DNA of 64,000 nucleotides from Massilia atriviolacea (GCF_003953935.1 NZ_RXLQ01000007.1:62001-126000); one strand, 5' to 3'; positions 53,274 to 62,340 are shown, counted from the first letter of the stretch. The notes: a model not told the origin generated them from the sequence alone. Translations and numbers: made by a program.

Positions 53274-55097
53274 TTACCACGACAGTTTCAGCGAGTACGT
53301 ACCGCTGGTGGCGCCCGTGCCGCCGCTGTAGTACTTCACGCGTACATAGCGGATGGCGGTGGTGGTGCCGGTATTGGTGGTGCTCAGGCTGTCGGCCACG
53401 CCGGCGCCGTTTTCGCTCAGGGCGACCTGGGTGCTTGCGCTGTTGTAGGCATACAGGTCGTAGTCGGCGCTGCTGTTGTTGATGGTCAGCGCTGCCGTCA
53501 GGGTTTTACCCGCTGGCAGTTGCACGACGAAGAAGTCGGAATCGGTGCTCGAACCCATATTGCCATTGACGGTCGTGCCGCTGACCGTCACCGCATTCGC
53601 GCTCGTCGTACCGTTGTTGCTTTCCGTTTCGTTGATGGTGGTGCCGGCTGGCGGCGGCGTGGTGCCGCCGGTGACCGACTTCACCGCTGCCAGCGCATCG
53701 ACGATCCCCGTGCCGCAGCTGTTGCAGGTGGCAGGGAAGGCGCGCGCGGTCGACTTCAGCTTGCTTTCGATTTCGTCCGGCGTCAGGGCCGAATTTTTCG
53801 ACAGCATCAGCGCAGCGACACCGGCCACGTGCGGCGTTGCCATCGAGGTACCGGCGTAGTTGGCGTAGTTGTCCGCGCCAGGTGCGTTGGTGCCGGCGTT
53901 CAGGGTCGACAGGATCAGGCCGCCGGTGTCGCCGCCAGGCGCAGCCACGTCGATCAGGGTGCCGTAGTTGGAGTACGAAGCGCGGCCGCCGTCCTTGCGG
54001 GTTGCGGCGATCGCCACCACGCCCGAGCAGTTGGCCGGGCTCGAACCGCTCACGTTCACGTTGTCGTTACCCGCGGCGACAATCACCACGGTGCCGCGCG
54101 AACGGGCGCCGTTGATGGCGTTCTGGGTGGTGGTGTCGCAAGCGCCGCCGCCGCCGAGCGACATATTGATCACGCGCGCCTTGTTGGGATTGGCTGGCAC
54201 GCCGGACACGGTGCCGCCCGATGCCCAGGTGATCGCATCGGCGATATCGGAGGTGTAACCGCCGCATTTGCCCAGCACGCGCAGCGGCAGGACCTTGGAA
54301 TTGAACGCCACGCCGGCCACGCCGACGCCATTGTTGGTCTTGGCGGCGATGGTGCCTGCCACGTGGGTACCGTGCCAGCTCGAGTTCTGGTTCTGCAGCG
54401 GACGGCCGTTGCCGCACTCGCCGGCGACGACGGCGTCGCCCGGATCGCTGGCATCGCTGTCGCGGCCGTTGCCGTCGTTGGCGATCTTGGTGTCGGTGAT
54501 GAAGTCGTAGCCGCCGACGAACTGGCCGGACAGGTCAGCGTGCGGACGGAAGCCGGTGTCGAGCACGGCGACGACGACGCCGGTGCCGGTCGCCAGGTCC
54601 CACGCCGCAGGCAGGCGCAGGCCGCCGGTGGTGTCGCCGTAGTGCCACTGCTCCGAGTAGCGCGGATCGTTCGGGGTGAACAGCGGATGCATGATGCGGT
54701 CCGGCTCGGCGTATTCGATGCTGCTGTCGCGCTCCATCAAGTCCTTGGCGATGGCAGCGACTTCCTGCACGTCCATCTTCTTGTCGAGCTTGAGAATCTG
54801 GGCGCCATTGGCGGTGGTGTGCAGGGCTTGCATGGTCAGGCCGAACTGCTGGCCCGAACGCTGGACGATCGCCAGGCGTTCCTTGCTCGGTGCGGCCATG
54901 ATGGCGGCGCCCGGCACGACAGGGCCGGTCTGCTTGTACTTGACGATCATGCGGTCGGTGGTGGTCGCTGCCGGCTGGACCTTCGCGTTCGATTCGATAT
55001 CGAGCACGCTGGCGTGGGCGAACACGGGACCGACCGTGATCACGGCGGCGGCGCAGAAGGTCAGAAAGGATGGGTACTTCGATTGCGAATGCTTCAT
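53274..55097 (-). CDS. Secreted subtilisin-like serine protease (S8) with PPC domain
   Basis: A 607-residue preproprotease. A signal peptide (1-29) and a propeptide (about 30-135) precede the S8 domain. Catalytic residues are Asp-180 in VVAVLDTG, His-242 in WHGTHVAGT and Ser-418 in NYAGTSMATPHVAG, with oxyanion Asn in VAAGNDN. After a linker (TPPPAGTTINETESNN) a C-terminal pre-peptidase C-terminal beta-domain begins (TTVNGNMGSSTDSDFFVVQL ... YDLYAYNSAS), which is often removed on maturation. It would degrade extracellular protein. It converges with the lipase operon, so these form a pair of adjacent secreted hydrolases. Confidence 0.94.
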   Translation of the reverse strand: MKHSQSKYPSFLTFCAAAVITVGPVFAHASVLDIESNAKVQPAATTTDRMIVKYKQTGPVVPGAAIMAAPSKERLAIVQRSGQQFGLTMQALHTTANGAQILKLDKKMDVQEVAAIAKDLMERDSSIEYAEPDRIMHPLFTPNDPRYSEQWHYGDTTGGLRLPAAWDLATGTGVVVAVLDTGFRPHADLSGQFVGGYDFITDTKIANDGNGRDSDASDPGDAVVAGECGNGRPLQNQNSSWHGTHVAGTIAAKTNNGVGVAGVAFNSKVLPLRVLGKCGGYTSDIADAITWASGGTVSGVPANPNKARVINMSLGGGGACDTTTQNAINGARSRGTVVIVAAGNDNVNVSGSSPANCSGVVAIAATRKDGGRASYSNYGTLIDVAAPGGDTGGLILSTLNAGTNAPGADNYANYAGTSMATPHVAGVAALMLSKNSALTPDEIESKLKSTARAFPATCNSCGTGIVDALAAVKSVTGGTTPPPAGTTINETESNNGTTSANAVTVSGTTVNGNMGSSTDSDFFVVQLPAGKTLTAALTINNSSADYDLYAYNSASTQVALSENGAGVADSLSTTNTGTTTAIRYVRVKYYSGGTGATSGTYSLKLSW

Positions 55098-55800
55098 TGT
55101 CGTTCCTTAAGTTTTCCGATGAACATTTTATAAAGGATAGGTGGCAGCGCTTAGCCGTCGCCTTCCCATTGTCTCCACGTTGTTCTGCAACGTAGCCCCG
55201 CCTTTTGTCAGCGAGCGTTGTACATTACTTTGATTCATGACGATTTTTGGAAATTTCCAACCGGATTCGGCGGTTTCGCAACACAAAAAGCCAAAAATTT
55301 TTCTGCGAGCAAAGTTAATTTGGCAAGTTTTGCTTTTTTCCAAATGCAAACTTGTTCATTTTTGTCTATTTCTGAACATTCGACTGTTAATTGTCTAAAA
55401 ATGAACAGTTTTTGATAAGCAATGAACATTGCATCCCGGATGAAGGACGAGATCGGATGAATGATTTAGAACAATTTCCTGTGCTAACGTGAATATGCTG
55501 TAGACCGTCGGCATCTGCCAAAAGTTCAGGCAGGCCCATACAGGCGATGGCGGGGGTGGCGGTGGTGTTCAAGGAAGTGAGACGCTGTTGCGCCGTTCGA
55601 CGCAAGCCGATGCGGCAGGGCTTTTTCTCCTATGAAGGAGGCGCCAATGGACGGTGAAAATTCCGACAGTCGGGGAGAAAGTCATCGGTACTTTTGGCGT
55701 CCAGTCTGACAGACTGCAACGATATTGGCTTACTTCCGCCCAATCCCCCATCTGACAGATGGGCACGCAATATTCCTACCAAAATCAGCAAACTCCGCAA
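55098..55800. other. Intergenic region upstream of the protease gene
   Basis: About 700 bases with no credible gene. From 55120 to 55440 it is AT-rich and has five copies of a TGAACATT-like word on both strands. Around 55700-55765 there are two compact palindromes, cagtctg-a-cagactg (55702-55716) and cccatctg-a-cagatggg (55747-55763), which share the tctgaca core and border the REP-like cluster. Confidence 0.6.
55702..55763. repeat. Two small palindromes with a tctgaca core
   Basis: Arms of seven (55702-55716) and eight (55747-55763) bases around a single A, 30 bases apart. They lie at the edge of the REP-like cluster and may be degenerate members of it. Confidence 0.5.
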
Positions 55801-55802
55801 AT

Positions 55803-55994
55803 GTCCACATCGGTGCCAGGTCTGACTTTCGGACACGAGCTCATCCGACAGGGGCAACATGTCCACATCGGTGCCAGGTCTGACTTTCGGACACGAGCTC
55901 ATCCGACTGTCCACATCGGTGCCAGGTCTGACTTTCGGACGCGAGCTCATCCGACAGGGGCAACATGTCCACTTCGGTGCCAGGTCTGACTTTT
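55803..55994. repeat. Four REP-like cores, irregularly spaced
   Basis: The core gtccac(a/t)tcggtgccagg starts at 55803, 55861, 55909 and 55967; the first three read acat and the last actt. Between cores lies tctgactttcggacacgagc and variable cat-ccgacaggggcaa DNA. Spacings of 58, 48 and 58 bases and the substitutions show that these are older or separately duplicated than the following 123-bp units. Confidence 0.85.
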
Positions 55995-56486
55995 GTCCAC
56001 TTCGGTGCCAGGTCTGACTTTTGGACACGAGCTCATCCCGTAGGCGCAAAATTCCCCTGGCCGGCACTGCGGTCGAGGTGTACGTCGGTTCAGGACTTTG
56101 CCAGGATGGCAGCTTCTGTCCACTTCGGTGCCAGGTCTGACTTTTGGACACGAGCTCATCCCGTAGGCGCAAAATTCCCCTGGCCGGCACTGCGGTCGAG
56201 GTGTACGTCGGTTCAGGACTTTGCCAGGATGGCAGCTTCTGTCCACTTCGGTGCCAGGTCTGACTTTTGGACACGAGCTCATCCCGTAGGCGCAAAATTC
56301 CCCTGGCCGGCACTGCGGTCGAGGTGTACGTCGGTTCAGGACTTTGCCAGGATGGCAGCTTCTGTCCACTTCGGTGCCAGGTCTGACTTTTGGACACGAG
56401 CTCATCCCGTAGGCGCAAAATTTCCCTGGCCGGCACTGCGGTCGAGGTGTACGTCGGTTCAGGACTTTGCCAGGATGGCAGCTTCG
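55995..56486. repeat. Four 123-bp tandem repeats carrying the 3' end of the RAYT gene
   Basis: Units start at 55995, 56118, 56241 and 56364. They are identical except for one base in the last unit (aaaatttccc instead of aaaattcccc). Each begins with the REP core gtccacttcggtgccagg and ends with tttgccaggatggcagcttc. In the fourth unit those last 28 bases are the 3' end of the RAYT coding sequence including its stop. The other three units therefore contain orphan copies of the gene's end. The unit length is a multiple of three, which produces long spurious open frames on both strands. Confidence 0.92.
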
Positions 56487-57328
56487 GATCGTAATGCGGC
56501 TTCGTAGCGGTGCACCGCCCGGCTGACGGTCTTGTACGACACGCCGAAATGTGCGCCGATCTGTTTCATCGTGAACGCAGTGCTGCGGAATGCACGCGCC
56601 ATGGCCTCGTCGCGCTCCGGAAATTGACTTTGGAATTGCGTGAGAGACATTACAGAGATGCAACGCTGCAGCCTGACGATGTCGGAAGATGCACGGCTGG
56701 CGACAGCGTGAACCTCTTCCATCGACAGTGGCGTACCCAGAAGCAAGGCATGCCTGGCATCCTTAAGCGGACTATCCGCGCCAATCCCGCGTGCGACAAA
56801 GTCACGGTAGGCAGCCACCGCCGCGCCGGGCGTTGCAGCGAGTTGTCCCAGCAGCCATTGCGTGTCGAGCCAGGACGGCGCATGGACATGGTTCACCGTC
56901 CAGCGGTAGCTGCTCCATTCCCAATCCTGAGGCGAGGCGACAAGCCCCGCGCGAACCGGGTTGAGCACGATATAGCGCGCGACCTCCAGCAAATAGCTTT
57001 CTTTCTGTACCAGCAGGGCGTGATACCGGCCTTGAAACAAATGCCCGACAGTGCCGTGGCGCCGGTTGAAGCCGCGCGCATAGCTGCCGTTGAGCTGCCC
57101 CATGAACGCCGACAGCCTGGCATCGATGGTTTCGATGAGCAAATGAAAATGATTTCCCATCTGACAGTAAGCATGCACGACGCTGTTGTTGCGTGCGCAC
57201 GCATCACGCAGTACACCTAGCCAGGCGCGGCGGTCAGCGTGATCCAGGAAGATCGGATGGCGACGATTTCCACGTGCGGTAACGTGGTATAGCGCCCCGG
57301 GGAATTCGAGTCTGAGCGGTCTGGTCAT
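56459..57328 (-). CDS. REP-associated tyrosine transposase (RAYT, IS200/Y1 type)
   Basis: A 289-residue protein. LEFPGALYHVTARGNRR at the start and YCQMGNHFHLLIE (HUH-type metal motif, His-60/His-62) mark the Y1 transposase domain of the RAYT class; YARGFNRRHGTVGHLFQGRYHA is the region of the catalytic tyrosine. A C-terminal extension with a helix-turn-helix (KQIGAHFGVSYKTVSRAVHRYE, about 250-275) is typical of one RAYT group. RAYTs process REP hairpins. It is intact, flanked by inverted REP arrays and probably mobilises the related repeats across the genome. Confidence 0.92.
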   Translation of the reverse strand: MTRPLRLEFPGALYHVTARGNRRHPIFLDHADRRAWLGVLRDACARNNSVVHAYCQMGNHFHLLIETIDARLSAFMGQLNGSYARGFNRRHGTVGHLFQGRYHALLVQKESYLLEVARYIVLNPVRAGLVASPQDWEWSSYRWTVNHVHAPSWLDTQWLLGQLAATPGAAVAAYRDFVARGIGADSPLKDARHALLLGTPLSMEEVHAVASRASSDIVRLQRCISVMSLTQFQSQFPERDEAMARAFRSTAFTMKQIGAHFGVSYKTVSRAVHRYEAALRSEAAILAKS

Positions 57329-57410
57329 CGAGCGACTCTAGCAACAGTTTTTCGCTCGCTGCTTGAGCACACGCAGCATCTAGCCACATTGCGATGATCA
57401 GGACGGATTT

Positions 57411-57560
57411 AATGGATGAGTGCGTGTCCGATTGTCAGACCTGGCACCGAAGTGGACATTAATGGATGAGTCCGTGTCCGATTGTCAGACCTGGCACCGA
57501 AGTGGACATTAATGGATGAGTCCGTGTCCGATTGTCAGACCTGGCACCGAAGTGGACACG
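57411..57560. repeat. Three 50-bp tandem repeats with inverted REP cores
   Basis: Units at 57411, 57461 and 57511 read aatggatgagtccgtgtccg then attgtcagacctggcaccga and agtggacatt, with one substitution in the first. The core is the reverse complement of that on the other side of the RAYT gene, so the gene is bracketed by REPs in opposite orientation. Confidence 0.9.
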
Positions 57561-57564
57561 GACG

Positions 57565-57595
57565 AAAAAAAAGCCGCGATCGCGCGCGGCTTTTT
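57565..57595. terminator. Terminator of the TonB-dependent receptor gene
   Basis: A gccgcg / cgcggc stem extended by A-T pairs, with eight A residues on one side and five T residues on the other, so it can act in both directions. It lies 17 bases beyond the receptor stop. Confidence 0.85.
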
Positions 57596-57611
57596 GTCCT
57601 GCCCAGGCAGC

Positions 57612-59831
57612 TTAGAAGTTGCCCTTGAACTGAACACCCCACAGGCGCGGCTCGTTGGTGAAACCGGTCAGGTTGTTGAAGTCGATACCGCCGACAATCC
57701 TTTCGGTGCCGGTAATATTGCGGCCGTAGGCGGCCACTTCGTACTTGCCGCTATCCCAGGTGTAACCGACGCGCAAACCACCTTCGACCAGCGGCTTGCC
57801 CGTGAATTCCTTCGCTTCGTACAGGAAGAAATTGATCTTGCTGCGGTATGCCCAGTCGGTGAAGACGAACAGTTGCCCTTCGCCCAGGTCCATCGAGTAA
57901 CGCGCGGTGGCGTTGAGGATCCACTTCGGGGCCTGCGGCAATGGATTGCCGTCGATGACGACGCGTCCGGCGGCATTGAGCGGATCGGTAATCGTGCACT
58001 GCGCGCACTTGTTGACCGAGATGCTGCCGTCGCGGATTTCGGTGAAGTTGTAGCTGCCGCCCGCCGAGACCTTGAAGTTGCTGGTGACGAAACCTTCAAA
58101 GTCCAGCTCGGCGCCACGGCCGTTGGTCTTGGCCGCGTTGATCAGGCGGTTGACGTTGGAGTTGCCGCCGACCACGGTCAGCTGCTGGTTCTTGACCTCG
58201 TAGTCGTACACGCTGAAAGCCACGCGCGCGCGGCGGTTCCACAGGTCGGCCTTGACGCCGGCTTCGACCGAGGTGATGGTTTCGGCATCGGCCACGGTGA
58301 TCGGCACCGAGGCCGATGCCGCCGCGATACTCGGCGCGCGGAAACCGGTCGCGACGCGCGCGTAGACGTTGACATCCTTGTTCAGCTTGTAGGTACCGCT
58401 CAGGTCCCAGTTGGCCTTGTTGCTGCTCTCGCCCACCGAACCCGGGCCGATCTGCACCACGTTCCACGCCGAGACGGTGTTGAAATCCTTCTTGTCGTTG
58501 GTGTAGCGCAGGCCGCCGCGCAGGTTGAAGGCATCGCTGATGACGTAGTTGACCGAACCGAACGCCGCCCAGGCGGTATTCTTCTGGTGGCTGACCAGGC
58601 GCGAGGTGTGCGCGCCGGTGGCGCTGTTGTAGTTGTCGGTGGAGCCGGTGGCGTCTTCGTTGAAGTAGTACAGGCCAGCCTGCCAGTTCATCGGGCCGCT
58701 GTTTTTCGATTCGACACGCAGTTCCTGGCTGTATTGCTTGACGTCGCCGATGCCGCCGGCGGTTTCGACCTGGAACGGGATCACGCCCGGACCGGCCGGC
58801 ACGCCGCCGTCGATGTCGCCGCGGCTCAGGTAGTGGTCCACGCCTTCGTAACCGGTGATCGAGTACAGCTTGAGCGCGCCCAGGTCCCACGACAGGCGCA
58901 CGTTGGCGCCGTTGGTGCGCAGGGCCTGGAAGTTCAGGCCGTTGTTGGCGATCTTGGCGGCGTCGAAACCGTCGACCAGGTCGTTCGTGCCCTTCTTGAT
59001 GATATTCGCGCGGAACAGACGCGAGCTGCCCGTGGTCGAACGCTGGTGCACATTGAACAGGGCGTTGAAGGTCGTGTTCGGCTTGTACAGCACTTGCAGG
59101 CGTTCGGCGTGCTCGTTGTAGCCTTCCAGCGCGTCTTCCTGCTTGGTAAAAGTGTTGTCGACGAAATCGTCGCGGTGCTGGCGCAGGGTCGAGAAGCGCG
59201 CCGCCCATTCTTTGCTCAGCGGAATATTCACGGCGCCGTCGACGTTGACCGTGTTATGGGTCGCCACCGACGCGTTGTAGTAGCCGCCAAAGCTGTCGAG
59301 CTTCGGCTTCTCGGATTCGAACTTGACCACGCCGGCCGGGGTGTTGCGGCCGAACAGGGTGCCCTGCGGGCCGCGCAGCACTTCCACGCCGGCCAGGTCG
59401 AAGATCGGGTAGCCTTTCAGGATCGGGTTCTCCTGCACCACGTCGTCGTAGATCAGCGAGACCGGCTGCGAGGCGAAGGTATTGAAGTCGGTATTGCCGT
59501 AGCCGCGCACGTAAAAGCGCGGGAAGGTGCGGCCGTTCGACGATTCCACGTTCAGGCTCGGCACTTTGCCGGCCAGCACGCGGATGTCCTGGCCGCCGGA
59601 GACGAGCACGTCGAGCTTCTCATCCTTGAGCAGGGTGACGGAGACCGGCACTTCCTTGATGTTCTCGGTACGGCGCTGGGCGGTCACGGTCACGGTTTGC
59701 AGTTCCGGAGCAGCCTGCGCCTGGACTTGCGCCTGGGCCATGGCCGACGCGACCGGCAGCAGTGCCGTCAGGGCCAGCACGGCGCCGTGCGCGCCGATAA
59801 CGCGCTTGTGCATCTTGGACATCTTGATCAT
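57612..59831 (-). CDS. TonB-dependent outer-membrane receptor
   Basis: A 739-residue receptor. A signal peptide ending SAMAQA is followed by LQTVTVTAQRRTENIKEVPVS, a TonB box and the start of the plug; GVEVLRGPQGTLFGRNTPAGVV is the plug signature. The rest is a 22-strand beta-barrel with many alternating aromatic segments, ending in GVQFKGNF with the terminal Phe needed for assembly. The substrate (siderophore, vitamin, sugar or aromatic) cannot be decided; the overall style resembles CirA/FecA-like receptors of Massilia and sphingomonads. The ATG at 59831 follows AGGGAAC. It is near an MmyB-type regulator on the same strand. Confidence 0.92.
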   Translation of the reverse strand: MIKMSKMHKRVIGAHGAVLALTALLPVASAMAQAQVQAQAAPELQTVTVTAQRRTENIKEVPVSVTLLKDEKLDVLVSGGQDIRVLAGKVPSLNVESSNGRTFPRFYVRGYGNTDFNTFASQPVSLIYDDVVQENPILKGYPIFDLAGVEVLRGPQGTLFGRNTPAGVVKFESEKPKLDSFGGYYNASVATHNTVNVDGAVNIPLSKEWAARFSTLRQHRDDFVDNTFTKQEDALEGYNEHAERLQVLYKPNTTFNALFNVHQRSTTGSSRLFRANIIKKGTNDLVDGFDAAKIANNGLNFQALRTNGANVRLSWDLGALKLYSITGYEGVDHYLSRGDIDGGVPAGPGVIPFQVETAGGIGDVKQYSQELRVESKNSGPMNWQAGLYYFNEDATGSTDNYNSATGAHTSRLVSHQKNTAWAAFGSVNYVISDAFNLRGGLRYTNDKKDFNTVSAWNVVQIGPGSVGESSNKANWDLSGTYKLNKDVNVYARVATGFRAPSIAAASASVPITVADAETITSVEAGVKADLWNRRARVAFSVYDYEVKNQQLTVVGGNSNVNRLINAAKTNGRGAELDFEGFVTSNFKVSAGGSYNFTEIRDGSISVNKCAQCTITDPLNAAGRVVIDGNPLPQAPKWILNATARYSMDLGEGQLFVFTDWAYRSKINFFLYEAKEFTGKPLVEGGLRVGYTWDSGKYEVAAYGRNITGTERIVGGIDFNNLTGFTNEPRLWGVQFKGNF

Positions 59832-60047
59832 TCGAGTTCCCTGGAAAAAGTTGATGAAGCGTACGACGAAAGAATTCCTGTCTCCTGCTCTACTCTTTTT
59901 CTGGACGTACTCGCATGCTGCCAACGCGCGGCGATGAACGCCGTCGGCACCGCATCTTGTCGATGTCTGTGTTGCCGACCTTATATGGCCGGTATTTTCA
60001 GCGATCACCGCTGTGAATGGCAAGGAAGTTCATTCGCCGCGTGATCT

Positions 60048-60902
60048 TCACGCAACATTTTTTGCAATAAACCACTGTTTACTGGCGTCGTCGGCGGGGA
60101 AAAAGGATTCGAGGCGCAATTCGTGCACCGTGACATCGTGCGGCGTGCCCATCGTGGTGATCGTCGTGAACAGGTTCAGTTCGACGCCGTCCTTGCGGAT
60201 GGTGAGCGGCAGAAACGGCAGCGCGCGCCTGTCGAGATTGGGCGCGTGGCTTGCCGCGCCGATGGCGTCGATGCCGGGCAGTGCCGCCAGTTCGGCCAGC
60301 AGGGCCGTCGCTTCGCTGCAAGGACCGTCGCCCATGGCTTCGCGCTGGATCCAGTGCAGGGCGTCGGCGCAGACGGCGTCCCCGTTGACGAGGTACCGGC
60401 GCAGGCCGTCCGGGTCGAGCATGAGCTTGAGGACGTTGAGGGCCCCGTTGCCGGGAATCGGCTGGCCGGCGGGCAGGTCGAGCAGCCAGCCGAACAGGCG
60501 GGCCGCGGGCGCGTTATGGAGTTGCAGCTTCCACAGGCGGTCGACCACCAGCGCGGGGTATGGCGCCTGCTGGGCCAGCATGAAGTCGAGCGCCTGGCGC
60601 ACGGCGGCCAGTTCGGGGTCGGACAGGGTGCGCTCCTGGTAGGCCGGCGCGAAACCGGCGGCCAGCAGCATGATGTTGCGCTGCCTGAGCGGCACGTCGA
60701 GCGCCACGCCGAGCTTGAGGATCAGTTCCCTGCTGGGCTGGGCGCGCCCGCTTTCGAGGAAGCTGATGTGGCGCTGCGACACCGCGCTGACCGTGGACAG
60801 ATGCAGCTGGCTGTAGCCGCGCTTGGCGCGCCAGTAGCGCAGCGCGGCGCCAAAGTCGCCGAAGTACGCGCGCGCGTGAGTCGATGGGCTGGCTGTGGTC
60901 AT
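60048..60902 (-). CDS. XRE-family regulator with MmyB-like ligand domain
   Basis: A 284-residue protein. A helix-turn-helix of the XRE type (ALRYWRAKRGYSQLHLSTVS and SQRHISFLESGRAQPSREL, about 19-60) is followed by an MmyB-like PAS-fold domain (VVDRLWKLQLHNAPAARLFGWLL, about 120-140, and NLFTTITTMGTPHDVTVHEL, about 243-262). Such proteins bind fatty-acid-like ligands in characterised cases. The receptor gene is 216 bases downstream and could be its target or part of its regulon. Confidence 0.85.
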   Translation of the reverse strand: MTTASPSTHARAYFGDFGAALRYWRAKRGYSQLHLSTVSAVSQRHISFLESGRAQPSRELILKLGVALDVPLRQRNIMLLAAGFAPAYQERTLSDPELAAVRQALDFMLAQQAPYPALVVDRLWKLQLHNAPAARLFGWLLDLPAGQPIPGNGALNVLKLMLDPDGLRRYLVNGDAVCADALHWIQREAMGDGPCSEATALLAELAALPGIDAIGAASHAPNLDRRALPFLPLTIRKDGVELNLFTTITTMGTPHDVTVHELRLESFFPADDASKQWFIAKNVA

Positions 60903-61032
60903 GGTGTTTTCCTGTCGATTCCCGTTGGCGGCGCGGCCGGCGCCGGAGCGGCCCCGATACAGCGCTGCAGATCCGCATTCACCCGCTTGCCTGGCTTGAC
61001 CCGATTCTCGCGCGCCCCCGCAGGCCTGGCGA

Positions 61033-62340
61033 TTACCTCCCGGGTAATCGATCCGCGCCCGGCTCGATCAATATCGCGCGCAAGTCGTTGACGTTGGTGC
61101 GGGTCGGCCCGGTCACCACCAGGTCGCCCAGCGCGGCGAAAAAGCCGTAGCCGTCGTTGTCCCGCAGCCGCGCACCCGCATCGACGCCGGCCAGCGCGGC
61201 GCGCGCCAGCGAGGCCGGATCGAGCAGCGCGCCGGCGTTGTCCTCGGTGCCGTCGATGCCGTCGGTATCGCAGGCGATCGCATGCACGCCGTCCATGCCC
61301 TTGAGGGCGACGGCCAGCGCCAGCAGGAATTCGGCATTGCGCCCGCCCCGCCCCTGGCCGCGCACGGTGACCGTGGTTTCGCCGCCCGACAGGATCACGC
61401 AAGGCGCGGCCACCGGCTGCCCGTACGCCGCCACCTGGCGCGCGATGCCCGCGTGGACGATGGCCACCTCGCGCGCCTCGCCCTCCATGCACCCGCTCAG
61501 GATCAGCGGCGCATAGCCGGCCGCGCGCGCGGCGGCGGCGGCGGCATCGAGCGCATGCTGGGCGCTGGCGATGACCACCGCGCGGTTGCCGGCGAGGCGC
61601 GCATCGCCTGGCGCCGGCGCGGCCAGCGTTGCATCTTCCAGCACCGCGCGCACCGCCGGCGAGACCGCGATGCCGTAGTTGGCGAGCAGCGCCAGCGCAT
61701 CGGCCGCGCGGCTGCCGTCGGGGATGGTCGGCCCGGACGCCACCACCGCCGGATCGTCGCCCGGCACGTCGGACACCACCAGGGTCAGCACGCGCGCCGG
61801 ATGGCAGGCCAGCGCCAGGCGCCCGCCCTTGATCGCCGACAGGTGGCGCCGCACGCAATTGATCTCGCCGATCGGCGCGCCGCTGGCCAGCAGGCGGCGC
61901 GTCAGTTCGCGCTTGTCGTCCAGGGTGATGCCGGGCGCCGGCAGCGACAGCAGCGCCGAACCGCCGCCGGACATCAGGCACAGCACCAGGTCGTCCTCGC
62001 GCAAGCCGCGCACCAGCGCCAGCATGCGCTGCGCCGCCGTGGTGCTGGCCTCGTCCGGCACCGGATGACCCGCCTCGATCACCTCGATCCGCCGGGTCGG
62101 CGCGCCATGGCCGTAGCGCGTGGCCACCAGGCCTGTCAGCTCGCCCTGCCAGTGCCGCTCGACCGCCTGCGCCATGCGCGCGGCCGCCTTGCCGGCGCCG
62201 ATGACGATGGTGCGTCCCTTCGGCGGCGGCGGCAGGTGCGGCGCCAGCACGGCCAGCGGGTCGACCGCCGCCAGCGCGCTGTGGAATAGTTGCATAAGCA
62301 GCTCGTGCGGCCGGCTGCGCTGCGATCTGTCAGGGTTCAT
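61033..62340 (-). CDS. Glycerate 2-kinase (GckA/TtuD, MOFRL family)
   Basis: A 435-residue kinase with the N-terminal DUF4147 domain and C-terminal MOFRL domain. VIGAGKAAARMAQAVERHW, LCLMSGGGSALLSLPAPGITL, INCVRRHLSAIKGGRLA and VVSDVPGDDPAVVASGPT are the family blocks; LSGGETTVTVRGQGRGGRNAEF and ACDTDGIDGTEDNAGAL form the MOFRL region. It phosphorylates D-glycerate to 2-phosphoglycerate in glyoxylate/tartrate or serine-cycle breakdown. It is divergent from the S9 peptidase gene. Confidence 0.9.
   Translation of the reverse strand: MNPDRSQRSRPHELLMQLFHSALAAVDPLAVLAPHLPPPPKGRTIVIGAGKAAARMAQAVERHWQGELTGLVATRYGHGAPTRRIEVIEAGHPVPDEASTTAAQRMLALVRGLREDDLVLCLMSGGGSALLSLPAPGITLDDKRELTRRLLASGAPIGEINCVRRHLSAIKGGRLALACHPARVLTLVVSDVPGDDPAVVASGPTIPDGSRAADALALLANYGIAVSPAVRAVLEDATLAAPAPGDARLAGNRAVVIASAQHALDAAAAAARAAGYAPLILSGCMEGEAREVAIVHAGIARQVAAYGQPVAAPCVILSGGETTVTVRGQGRGGRNAEFLLALAVALKGMDGVHAIACDTDGIDGTEDNAGALLDPASLARAALAGVDAGARLRDNDGYGFFAALGDLVVTGPTRTNVNDLRAILIEPGADRLPGR

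Noticed and set aside
52302-55133. A 943-codon open frame on the plus strand
   Set aside because: It covers the foldase in a shifted frame and the protease antisense. The amino-acid composition (Arg/Gly/Ala-rich) is typical of a high-GC shadow frame.
55387-55605. Small minus-strand open frame near the REP-like cluster
   Set aside because: No ribosome-binding site, no family resemblance, and it spans the AT-rich control region.
55630-56663. Long repetitive open frames on both strands with 41-residue units
   Set aside because: They arise because the 123-bp tandem unit is a multiple of three. They overlap the RAYT gene end and REP cores, lack ribosome-binding sites, and have no protein-like hydrophobic pattern.
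55801-57560. A CRISPR array
   Set aside because: Unit lengths vary, spacers are not unique sequences of constant length, cores are hairpins in both orientations, and no cas gene is present; the RAYT explains the repeats.
57516-60044. An 842-codon plus-strand open frame opposite the TonB receptor
   Set aside because: The receptor on the other strand has a signal peptide, plug and barrel, while this frame has no motif and starts inside a REP repeat.
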